From contig JAKURD010000001.1 in NCBI GenBank assembly GCA_022450045.1, positions 310,001 through 374,000 of the forward strand: a stretch of 64,000 nucleotides of DNA, given 5' to 3'. Under the pieces are notes generated by a model. That model was not told the DNA's origin. It saw only the letters and a list, made by a program, of their open reading frames with translations, and ran no database searches. The stretch comes from Gracilimonas sp. GTDB taxonomy: Bacteria > Bacteroidota > Rhodothermia > Balneolales > Balneolaceae. Numbering within the stretch: position 1 is the first letter of the stretch; each line of letters begins with the position of its first letter. The position numbers and the translations under genes were made by a program. Below, piece by piece: positions 45,299 through 53,561 of this stretch.

Positions 45299-47155
45299 TT
45301 ATTCCTGCCCTGATGGTAATTGAAAGATCCAGGCCTCATCATTGAAAGTATTGCGAATCTCAATGGTTCTTGCTTTTGCGGTATCGTAATCTTCATACGC
45401 TTCAAAAGCTACGTAATTGAATCGTGTCTCAGGGTTAAAAAGAATGCGGGTTTCGTAGCCTTCATCTTCAAGCATTTGCTTGAAATTCTCCGCGTTTCTT
45501 GGAACTAAAAATGAGCCGCCAATAATGAAATATTGAAGGTTAGAAGTATCATCTGTCTCCACTTCTTTACCATTTGCCTGATATTCAAGATATTCTTCCA
45601 GTGAAAACGCCTTAGGTACTACAACCATCAGCTCCGGCCGATCTAAAGAAATCGTAAGGTCTTCTTCAGGTTCCTCAGCTCGTTCATTTGCTTCTTCCTG
45701 ATCTATTTGTGGTTCTGTTACTTCAGCTTCGGTTGTATCTTCCTCAGCCTCCTCTTGGGCAGGTTTAACGGGCTCAGTCTCAGTAACTACAGGTTCATCT
45801 GCAATGGTAGTTGAAAAAACTTCTGGTTCAAATACGCGATCTAAATCTGTTCGCATATCATCTCTTGTGTTATTAAGAACTTCGCGCGTCGTTAATTTTT
45901 TATTTTCCACCCGCTTTGATACCGGTTCTATTAACTCAGCCTGAACAATAATAATCAATTCATTTTCGAGAAAATCACTGGAGTTATAACCAAATAAATA
46001 TTTAAGCCCAAAGAACCAACCCGGAAGATCCTTTAATATTGGTACTCCTCTTCTCACCGCAGTTTCTTCCGTACGATAAAGCCCGGCAACATAGGTAGAT
46101 TCCCCATTTAAAAGGATAGCTGAAGTTTCTGCCGATTGCTTGTTTACAATGGTACTTACCACATCAGGTTGCGCGGTTGACCTTTCCACAGCAAGGTTCA
46201 GGTAGATAAATGAAGTGTCCCCTTGTGTAATTATTTGCGGAGTTACAGTAAGGATAGTACCTGTACTCACGAAATTATCTGTCACGTTTCCGGCAATATC
46301 ACGCTGCTTAATCGAGAAATCCTGCCCAACCTGAATATTACCTTCCTGACCGTCCACAACCTTGATGGATGGAGTTGCCAATACCTTGCCAAGGTTATCC
46401 GCTTCAAAAGCTCTAAAAAGAGCCTGAACACTAATACCGGGACCATATTCTCCCAAGTTAACCAGTGCATTAAACGCATTCTGTGATACGTTTGCAGCAT
46501 TGAATGAATTAATGGCTACAAATTGATCGCTGAGATCTGATGAAGGAACAGACTCCTGTCCATCACTTCCTACAAAGTCACTGACATTATCAGGAGCATC
46601 GCTTGTCAAAGTGGACCAGTCAATCCCAATCTCCTGCAAAGCTCGTTTATTACCTTCAAAAAAGGTTGCATTTATTCGTACTTCGCGAGTTTGAGTGGTG
46701 GCTAAAACATCTACCAATGCTGCGGTTCCTTGTCCTCCACCGGCCTGCCCGGTATTTCCACCCGAAATGTTTTGCGTTGTTTTCGGTTCTGGTCTTGTTA
46801 TTTCATAGAATTCATCATATTCAGTCAATTCCAGATTTTGGAATCTCAGGATGTATTCAAGCGCATCCATCCAATGCATAGCCGGCAGATTAACACCAAT
46901 CTCACCGCTATAAGCTGATTTATCAATGATAAATTTATTTTTATACTCTTGAGCAAACGTATTTATGATCTCAATGGCCTCATTGTAGGTGGTATTTTTA
47001 TTGAAAGCTACAATTTCATCAGGATTTGTGTACTCTCTGAATGGATCAATGATCTGAGCTGAAAGGTGCTGTGGAATAATGGCCACAATGGCAAAAGCCA
47101 CCATAAAAATGGAAAACAAACCTAGTTTATATCTTATTTCTTTCAAGGGTTTCAT
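45299..47155 (-). CDS. PilQ/GspD-like secretin with C-terminal SPOR domain
   Basis: 618 aa. Signal peptide ends HLSAQ. An STN/N0-type domain is at about 30-120. The secretin domain spans about 190-440, with ATPSIKVVDGQEGNIQVGQ, LTVTPQIITQGDTSFIYLNL and the signature VPILKDLPGWFFGLKYLF. A Glu/Pro/Thr-rich acidic linker (about 440-535) follows. The last 80 residues form a SPOR-like domain (YFIIGGSFLVPRNAENF, ending NDEAWIFQLPSG), which in other proteins binds denuded peptidoglycan. It is the last gene of the pilus/secretion operon and overlaps the PilO-PilP gene by 4 bp. Confidence 0.9.
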   Translation of the reverse strand: MKPLKEIRYKLGLFSIFMVAFAIVAIIPQHLSAQIIDPFREYTNPDEIVAFNKNTTYNEAIEIINTFAQEYKNKFIIDKSAYSGEIGVNLPAMHWMDALEYILRFQNLELTEYDEFYEITRPEPKTTQNISGGNTGQAGGGQGTAALVDVLATTQTREVRINATFFEGNKRALQEIGIDWSTLTSDAPDNVSDFVGSDGQESVPSSDLSDQFVAINSFNAANVSQNAFNALVNLGEYGPGISVQALFRAFEADNLGKVLATPSIKVVDGQEGNIQVGQDFSIKQRDIAGNVTDNFVSTGTILTVTPQIITQGDTSFIYLNLAVERSTAQPDVVSTIVNKQSAETSAILLNGESTYVAGLYRTEETAVRRGVPILKDLPGWFFGLKYLFGYNSSDFLENELIIIVQAELIEPVSKRVENKKLTTREVLNNTRDDMRTDLDRVFEPEVFSTTIADEPVVTETEPVKPAQEEAEEDTTEAEVTEPQIDQEEANERAEEPEEDLTISLDRPELMVVVPKAFSLEEYLEYQANGKEVETDDTSNLQYFIIGGSFLVPRNAENFKQMLEDEGYETRILFNPETRFNYVAFEAYEDYDTAKARTIEIRNTFNDEAWIFQLPSGQE

Positions 47156-48021
47156 TGCTCTGTCTCCAAGGTAACTAATTCCGTAATGCCACCTTTATTT
47201 AAATTGAAAGTAGCAGATTTATTTCCAAGGTCTATTGATTCTAATACACCGAGATAAACTTGATCACCCTTTCTCAAGGATGTTATATTTCCAGCCTGAT
47301 CTACTATAAATACTCTTGAACCTGTCAATCCGATTATCCTGCTCTGTTCAACATTGATCAGGTTTTCCTCGTTTGGCGGCAGCGAAGGCTGAATAAGCGG
47401 GTAAAATGGATTATATAGCGATACCTCCTCATTCATAGTCAGCCGGCTTGTATATTCTTCGCCTTCCTGTATGGGTATTCGTTCGTAATAACTTTGCAGC
47501 GCAAAACTAAAAGTAACTTCTTCCAGTTCCTCATTATTTCCACCGGCCGGGCTTATAGAAAGATTGGTAATCTTATTCAGTAGTTGGCTGTTTTCAAGCT
47601 TGTTAATGAAGTTCACAAAATTTCTATAATTTGCATATCCATTAATATTTGATTCGAGAATACCATATTGATCCTGAGCAGTTGAATCCGAATAAACAAA
47701 ATCAAAATACACTTTTGATGAAGGGCTGCTCCCGCTGATATAATTTAGATAGTCGTAAACATGGTCAGGATTTGGCTGCTTAAATAATGACTTATCGTAG
47801 TTTTCAATGATTGACAATGCCTCTAAATAGGTTGCATTAAGTGCCGGAAATGCATCACTTATAGCCTTTTTACTGTTATACTCCTCTTGCTTTTCAGCAC
47901 GAGTCTCTTCCAGTTTTTCCAGCTTAGAAAGCTGAAAAAACTTGATGTAAATAAATGCCCCTCCTCCAAAAATAGTCAGAGTCAATAATAAAATCAGGGT
48001 ATTTCTGAGAGCGTATGACAA
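47152..48021 (-). CDS. PilO-like inner-membrane protein with PilP/GspC-like C-terminal domain
   Basis: 289 aa. A short cytoplasmic N-terminus, one membrane helix (LILLLTLTIFGGGAFIYIKFF), then a coiled-coil and alpha/beta region as in PilO/GspM (about 30-200). A linker follows with PFYPLIQPSLPP. The last 65 residues, starting SRIIGLTGSRVFIVDQAG, resemble the secretin-binding domain of PilP/GspC (strand-rich, with RKGDQVYLGVLESID). This reads as PilO and PilP in one chain, linking platform and secretin. It is 4 bp from the PilM-N gene and overlaps the secretin gene by 4 bp. Confidence 0.7.
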   Translation of the reverse strand: MSYALRNTLILLLTLTIFGGGAFIYIKFFQLSKLEKLEETRAEKQEEYNSKKAISDAFPALNATYLEALSIIENYDKSLFKQPNPDHVYDYLNYISGSSPSSKVYFDFVYSDSTAQDQYGILESNINGYANYRNFVNFINKLENSQLLNKITNLSISPAGGNNEELEEVTFSFALQSYYERIPIQEGEEYTSRLTMNEEVSLYNPFYPLIQPSLPPNEENLINVEQSRIIGLTGSRVFIVDQAGNITSLRKGDQVYLGVLESIDLGNKSATFNLNKGGITELVTLETEQ

Positions 48022-48025
48022 TTTT

Positions 48026-49774
48026 TTAATCCTGTATTAAATTCTGTATGCCTTGTACACTCTGCGGAGTATATATGTTTTCATCCTCAACAAAGGATTG
48101 TATCGTATATCTAAATTCAAATACTTCCTGTTCCCTGATAGTACCCGATCTAACGTTCAATAATGTTGCTGATTCAAAAACATTTGCTAAACGGGGAATT
48201 CTGTTTTGATACATTGCAGTGCCGGCAAGATCCACAGTGCCATTTTGGCCTTCAGACATAGAATTGACCCATATTGAATTGACATTATTGAATCCACGAT
48301 TCAACAGGTCCAGATTAACAGACCACCTCAAAGTACCTTGGTTCAGCTCACTTAATAATCCAAGCTTTGCCTGAATTTGATCTAACTCATTGGTTATTTG
48401 TTCGGAGCGCTGAACTGTTGGGTCAAGAGCTCGAATCTGAGAATCCAGTGCACTAATTTCACCTTCAAGCTGGTTTATCTGGCTCGCATAATTATTGTAA
48501 AAGTAATTTACCACTATGGGTGTTAGCAAAATACATAAGAGCAACAAGAAACCATGCCATTGTAACCGAAAAACTTTCTGCCGGTCATTTACATATCCCG
48601 GCAAAAGTGAAATTTTCGGAAAATTTTCTTTCTTGAAGCCTGATGCCATCCATGCTGCACCAATTGCATTGGTAAAAGCCGGAATAGAACTCTCACTAAC
48701 ACTTTCAGACTCAAAAATCTCTTCAGAAAAACTGAATTCTGAAACATCTACATCCTGGAAACGTTCTTCGAAAAATTCGATGGCTGTTTCACCTAAAGAA
48801 TTATTACATACAATCAGACGATCAAGACTTGCTACTTCGCCGGTATCCAGCTGGAACAGGATTTTACTAAATACCGTATTTAAAAAACGTTGATTTTTTG
48901 TCCCTTCTATAACCACAGGAGCAACTATCCAAAGCTTATTCCCTTTTAAGAACAGAATCCTGGTTTTACTTTCCCCAAACTGGATGATCCCGGTTATACT
49001 TCCTTCATCTAATTCATAGTTTGCGCGAATAAGACCAACTAAGATCGTTTCATCAGGTTGTACATCAGAAATTAAAAGCTTTCCGCGATAGAAATTTAAA
49101 GAGCTGTTAACTAATTGAAGTATTCCAGGTTCTTCATCAATGGAGGCAAGAAGTAATGAACCATCATCACGCACTGTATAAGAATAATAGTCAGAAGATT
49201 TAGAAACTCCATGCAAAGCCTCTAAACGATCATCTATGATAACCCGAAGATCTTTTTTCTTGATTGAAGAAAAATCAACATCCTTGAGTATCTGAAATAG
49301 TGTCTGGCCTGCGGGTACACTTAACCCCAGATCAACCCGATCCGGATCAATCCCGCTTAGCAAATTGTAGAGGAGTAATTCATTTGAAGAGGCCGCCTCT
49401 TCAGTCTCACCGGCCATATCTGTATCAATGATATCATCAGCAGTCTCTTCTTCAAAATCATCAATCCCTAAGTCATCTAAATCATCAAAACCGGCAAGTG
49501 CATCCTCAAAATTTATCTCATCCGTATCATCATCTTCTTCTTTTTCTTCAAGACCAAAAACTTCTCCCTCTTCAAGTGCATCATCTGCGCCGCCAAAAGC
49601 CTCTCCACCAGGTGATCTTCTGCTATCTTTATCTTTTTTATTAAGACTTTCTACTAACCGTACTTTATCCAGCCCAATGAGGGTAATTTTTTTATTTGTT
49701 ACTCTTATCTTGGCGACTTTTAAATAGTCGTCATCAACTACGAGCCCTGTATATATTTTATTTCCTCCAATCAT
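48026..49774 (-). CDS. PilM-PilN-like fusion (GspL-like) with a highly acidic insert
   Basis: 582 aa. A short N-terminal strand pair (YTGLVVDDDYLKVAKI) resembles the start of PilM's actin-like ATPase. It is broken by an Asp/Glu-rich insert at about 62-127 (runs such as EEKEEDDDTDE). The ATPase-like part resumes at about 130-395. A membrane helix lies at about 408-426. A PilN-like periplasmic coiled coil and fold finish the protein (NQLEGEISALDSQIRALD; GTLRWSVNLDLLNRGF). So cytoplasmic PilM and membrane PilN are one chain, as in GspL. Nine bases separate it from the PilT-like gene. Confidence 0.75.
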   Translation of the reverse strand: MIGGNKIYTGLVVDDDYLKVAKIRVTNKKITLIGLDKVRLVESLNKKDKDSRRSPGGEAFGGADDALEEGEVFGLEEKEEDDDTDEINFEDALAGFDDLDDLGIDDFEEETADDIIDTDMAGETEEAASSNELLLYNLLSGIDPDRVDLGLSVPAGQTLFQILKDVDFSSIKKKDLRVIIDDRLEALHGVSKSSDYYSYTVRDDGSLLLASIDEEPGILQLVNSSLNFYRGKLLISDVQPDETILVGLIRANYELDEGSITGIIQFGESKTRILFLKGNKLWIVAPVVIEGTKNQRFLNTVFSKILFQLDTGEVASLDRLIVCNNSLGETAIEFFEERFQDVDVSEFSFSEEIFESESVSESSIPAFTNAIGAAWMASGFKKENFPKISLLPGYVNDRQKVFRLQWHGFLLLLCILLTPIVVNYFYNNYASQINQLEGEISALDSQIRALDPTVQRSEQITNELDQIQAKLGLLSELNQGTLRWSVNLDLLNRGFNNVNSIWVNSMSEGQNGTVDLAGTAMYQNRIPRLANVFESATLLNVRSGTIREQEVFEFRYTIQSFVEDENIYTPQSVQGIQNLIQD

Positions 49775-49782
49775 ATCAGATA

Positions 49783-51027
49783 TCAGTAGTTTATTTCACT
49801 TAAGAGCTGAACAATTTTCGTTTTGTTGTTGGCAAAGTTGAGCGCAGTTTCTTTTGAAATAATCCCCTGATTGTAAAGCCTTTTCAGGTCTTGTTCCATA
49901 GTATTCATGCCTTTTTCACCGCCTTCCATCAACATTTGATAGATCTCGCTGATATTATTGTTACGAATTGCAGCTCTGACAGAAGAATTAACCAATAATA
50001 CCTCTTTAGCCAACACTCGCTTTCCGTCCAAACTTGGAACTAATTTTTGACTTATTACACACGTGAGAACATCAGCCAGACGAGCACGCACCCTATTTTG
50101 CTCTTCAGAAGGAACCTCACCTAAAATACGCTCTATACTTTCCATAGCAGAAGAAGTGTGCAATGTTCCAAAAGTTTTATGTCCGGAATCTGTAATCTCC
50201 AAAGAAGTCATAATTGTTTCCGGGTCCCGAAGCTCCCCAATTACAATAATATCAGGATCCTGACGCAATGCTTGCACAGCCCCTTCTTTAAATGAAGGAA
50301 CATCTTTACCGACTTCACGGTGGCGAACAACTGATTTGATGGGTTCATGAATTAATTCTACCGGTGAGGCAATGATCACAATGTGTGATTGAACAGTACG
50401 GTTATTTGCATCAATTACGGTATCAAGTGTAGATGACTTACCGGAACCCGTAATACCGGTTATTAAGGTTAAACCGTATTTATAATATTTAAGGCTAAGA
50501 GCTTTGGCTACTTCTGTATGGGTTCCCAGACTTTTAAATGGGCGAATGGTATTGTCAATCTTTCGCATATTTAAAGCAAGATGCTCTAAATCAAAATACA
50601 TATCAGCCCTGAATCGTTGTGAGCCTCCATTTTTTAATGTAAGCGAGTATGAGAAGTCCAGATTTTTATCTTTGATCAGTGTTTCGCGCTGCGTGGGTAG
50701 TATGGCATTATGCAACAAAACATCTGTTTCATCCAGCGACATATCCGGTAGTTTCGTTACGGGGTTTTTATCTCCAAATATGCGATACCAAATTTTGCCC
50801 TTACACCCTGGACCTCCCAAATCAATATCTGAAGCCTCATTTTTGAGCATGGCGAGCAAAAATTTGTTCAATATATCGGTAAGCTCCTGACGATGATCAT
50901 CATCTAATCCGTCAATGATCTCACCCAGCTTCATATGGCGATCTACCCCGCGCAAAGTCCGTGGGAGCTGATCGACCACTGGTTTCGTTAGGTCGGTTAA
51001 AGATGTTGATGTTGTTGCCGCCTGCAT
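49783..51027 (-). CDS. PilT/PilU-like pilus ATPase
   Basis: 414-aa PilT/VirB11-type hexameric ATPase. Walker A is GITGSGKSS and Walker B is DIIVIGELRD. The His box is GHKTFGTLHTSSAMESIERI. The Asp-box position, EDPIE in usual PilT, reads ASPVE here, then REVG is kept. The N-terminal region of about 45 residues is extra. Retraction or a secretion-cycle role is expected. It lies between the cyclic-nucleotide-binding gene and the PilM-N fusion, in the same direction. Confidence 0.9.
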   Translation of the reverse strand: MQAATTSTSLTDLTKPVVDQLPRTLRGVDRHMKLGEIIDGLDDDHRQELTDILNKFLLAMLKNEASDIDLGGPGCKGKIWYRIFGDKNPVTKLPDMSLDETDVLLHNAILPTQRETLIKDKNLDFSYSLTLKNGGSQRFRADMYFDLEHLALNMRKIDNTIRPFKSLGTHTEVAKALSLKYYKYGLTLITGITGSGKSSTLDTVIDANNRTVQSHIVIIASPVELIHEPIKSVVRHREVGKDVPSFKEGAVQALRQDPDIIVIGELRDPETIMTSLEITDSGHKTFGTLHTSSAMESIERILGEVPSEEQNRVRARLADVLTCVISQKLVPSLDGKRVLAKEVLLVNSSVRAAIRNNNISEIYQMLMEGGEKGMNTMEQDLKRLYNQGIISKETALNFANNKTKIVQLLSEINY

Positions 51028-51158
51028 AGTAAAGCCAATATCAGTTAAGAGAACAGTGTAATAGACATTTTTGTAGATGATTTGTTACAAACTAAATTAA
51101 ATTATTTTAATATAACAAACCTAAATACAAACTTATTTACGTAGATACTGATAAAAAA

Positions 51159-51665
51159 TCACCAATTGGTATCGTTCAATAACCTTTTTTTCAAATTCAG
51201 TAACTGTACATTCATATTACTGATTTTTCGCTGCTGTATTTCGATGATATTTTTTGTGAAGATATTAAAAAGCTTTTCCGGTTTTTTCCTAAAAAAGTTA
51301 AGTGCTTCATAGCGTTCATATCTTAAAAGCACACAATCCCCGTCTGCGGTAACTTTAGCCATTCGATTATTTTTACTGAAAAGAAAAGCTTCCCCTAAAA
51401 AATTCCCCTCTCCAAGTGTGGCTAACTGTATGTTATCCTTCCATATACTAACTTTTCCTTCCGCTACCAAGTATGCTGAATTCACGTATTCAGCTTCTTT
51501 TAAAATGATCTCGTCGGTCATAAAACGCTCTTCTTTCCCCAATTGGAGAAACTCTAATACATCTTCATAATGAAAATTTTTCAAGAGCAACGGAGGCTCT
51601 TTTAAAAACTTTTTGATGTAATCAGGCATTAAGTTGTCGCCGGATTTTGACATTTCAGTACTCAT
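51159..51665 (-). CDS. Cyclic nucleotide-binding domain protein in the pilus operon
   Basis: 168-aa CNMP/CRP-like beta-roll without a DNA-binding helix-turn-helix. The signature begins DEIILKEAEYVNSAYLVAEGKVSIW, then TLGEGNFLGEAFLFSKNNRMAKV, where the Arg at the phosphate-binding cassette end is present. A helical tail of about 45 residues ends the protein, with Lys and Leu spacing of a short coiled coil. It lies between the PilB-like and PilT-like ATPase genes, so it may regulate pilus or secretion motor activity (inference). Confidence 0.85.
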   Translation of the reverse strand: MSTEMSKSGDNLMPDYIKKFLKEPPLLLKNFHYEDVLEFLQLGKEERFMTDEIILKEAEYVNSAYLVAEGKVSIWKDNIQLATLGEGNFLGEAFLFSKNNRMAKVTADGDCVLLRYERYEALNFFRKKPEKLFNIFTKNIIEIQQRKISNMNVQLLNLKKRLLNDTNW

Positions 51666-51746
51666 GGTGAACCCCTGTAATAATTACTGCTGGGAAAATA
51701 TAACTATACCCAAAGTTAATATTTAATTTCAAGTTTTGCCTCTTAA

Positions 51747-53522
51747 TTAATCTTCTATGGTTGCTGCTATTACTTCTTGTATGGTTGAGATCCCTTCTTT
51801 CACTCTTTCTCTTCCAGAAGCCCTTAAAGTGAGCATCCCTTGAGAGATTGCAAGATCTTTAATGGCTCCTTCATCGATATCTCCACCGGCATCCAGGATC
51901 ATTTGTTTAACTTCTTGAGAAAAATACAAGGCCTCATGAATACCTGCACGGCCTTTATAACCGGTGTTATTACATTTTTCACAACCTACGGCCTTGTAAA
52001 ATGTAGTTGATTCAATCTCTTCATCAGTAAATCCAATTCCTTTAGCTATTTCAGCATGTGGCTGAAATACTGTTTTACACTCATTGCACAATCTACGTAC
52101 AAGCCGCTGTGCTACAATCAAATTCACCGCATTTGCAATCAAAAAAGGCTCAATACCCATCTTAAATAATCGCGAAACAGCACTCGGGGCGTCATTGGTG
52201 TGCAGAGTTGAAAATGTTAAGTGACCGGTATTGGCCAGTTTAATAGCTATCTCGGCCGTTTTAAGATCTCGAATCTCACCTACCAAGCATATATCCGGGT
52301 CATGGCGCAAAATACCGCGAATTGATTGATCAAAAGTCATATGATGACTGATCTTCAGCTGCCTGGCTCCTTCAATAATATACTCAACGGGCTCCTCAAC
52401 CGTAAGTACATTTTTGGTGGGGTCAATAACGTAATATAAAGCAGCTACTAAAGTTGTAGATTTACCACTACCCGTTGGCCCGGTAATAATTACGATACCG
52501 GATGGCTTTTGGATCGATTTGACAAAATTTTCCTTCGCCTTTTTCTGTAAACCAAGTTTATCCAGATCCCTGATCACATTTCTGTCATCCAGAACCCGAA
52601 TAACGATAGACTCGAACTTTCGATCAAATTGTTTACCTACGATCGGCATAATGGAAACACGGTATCGAATCCCAACTCCATCAATTTGACGCTGTATGAA
52701 TCCATCCTGAGAGGCATCTCGTTCAAAACGATCCACATTTCTGGTCTTATCCTTAATTACAGCTGAAATAGCTTCCGGCTTAACATTTTTTTGCTGATAC
52801 CACAGCTGCAATTTACCATCTACCCTAAATCTGATATCGGTTGTTGTGGGAGAACTGGGTACAATATGCATATCACTCACACCCTGCCTTACAGACTCAA
52901 CCAGCATACCTTCAACCAGAGAGTTGAGCATACTTTGATTGATCTCAGCGTCAATCTCATCCTCGTTTACTTCTTCATCAGTTTTTTCCAGATCAGGCTC
53001 TTCATAATCAATTTCTTCCAGCAGATCGAGGAACTCATTTTTCTGTTCATAGACTTTTGAAAGAATCTCTTCTATCACTTCATACTTACAATAAACAAGT
53101 TCAGTTTGCTTGTAATTGATCTTATTTATGACATTCTGAATATTCGGATCAGAAGGATCAGCGGCTGCAATAGTGATAACATCTTTGTTTTTCTGGTAAG
53201 GAAGAGCCTTATGATATACCAGTTCTTCAATAATTTCTTTAGGGAACTTTTCGACATTATCCCTTATATGAGAAAGTACCTCTTCAGGAATTTTTTCAAC
53301 ATCCTGAAGCACTTCCCTGAAAGCGTAGATCTGAGCGATCTCTTTCATCACAACATGCCGGTCCAGGCCTAAATCTTGTGAAAGAATTTGCCCCAGTCTT
53401 CTATTGCTCTCCTTTGGCTCTTCAGCCAAAATAGCCAAACCCTTTTGAAGCTGCTCATCAGTAACTACTCCTTTACTTAAGAGTAAATCACCTATATGTC
53501 TGCGGATATTAATTTTTCCCAT
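51747..53522 (-). CDS. GspE/PilB-like assembly ATPase with MshEN-type N-terminus
   Basis: 591 aa. The N-terminal ~165 residues resemble MshEN (IGDLLLSKGVVTDEQLQKGL, then RRLGQILSQDLGLDRHVVM), a domain that binds c-di-GMP in other bacteria. An acidic stretch lies at about 165-195. The ATPase core has Walker A GPTGSGKSTT, Asp box VEEPVEY, Walker B ICLVGEIRD and His box GHLTFSTLHTND. The C-terminal zinc site is CNEC ... CEKC. It powers extension of a pilus or pseudopilus. It is 39 bp downstream of the PilC/GspF gene. Confidence 0.95.
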   Translation of the reverse strand: MGKINIRRHIGDLLLSKGVVTDEQLQKGLAILAEEPKESNRRLGQILSQDLGLDRHVVMKEIAQIYAFREVLQDVEKIPEEVLSHIRDNVEKFPKEIIEELVYHKALPYQKNKDVITIAAADPSDPNIQNVINKINYKQTELVYCKYEVIEEILSKVYEQKNEFLDLLEEIDYEEPDLEKTDEEVNEDEIDAEINQSMLNSLVEGMLVESVRQGVSDMHIVPSSPTTTDIRFRVDGKLQLWYQQKNVKPEAISAVIKDKTRNVDRFERDASQDGFIQRQIDGVGIRYRVSIMPIVGKQFDRKFESIVIRVLDDRNVIRDLDKLGLQKKAKENFVKSIQKPSGIVIITGPTGSGKSTTLVAALYYVIDPTKNVLTVEEPVEYIIEGARQLKISHHMTFDQSIRGILRHDPDICLVGEIRDLKTAEIAIKLANTGHLTFSTLHTNDAPSAVSRLFKMGIEPFLIANAVNLIVAQRLVRRLCNECKTVFQPHAEIAKGIGFTDEEIESTTFYKAVGCEKCNNTGYKGRAGIHEALYFSQEVKQMILDAGGDIDEGAIKDLAISQGMLTLRASGRERVKEGISTIQEVIAATIED

Positions 53523-53561
53523 TTAAGTAATAGAGTATAAATCTTTTTTTTTCTAAAATTA

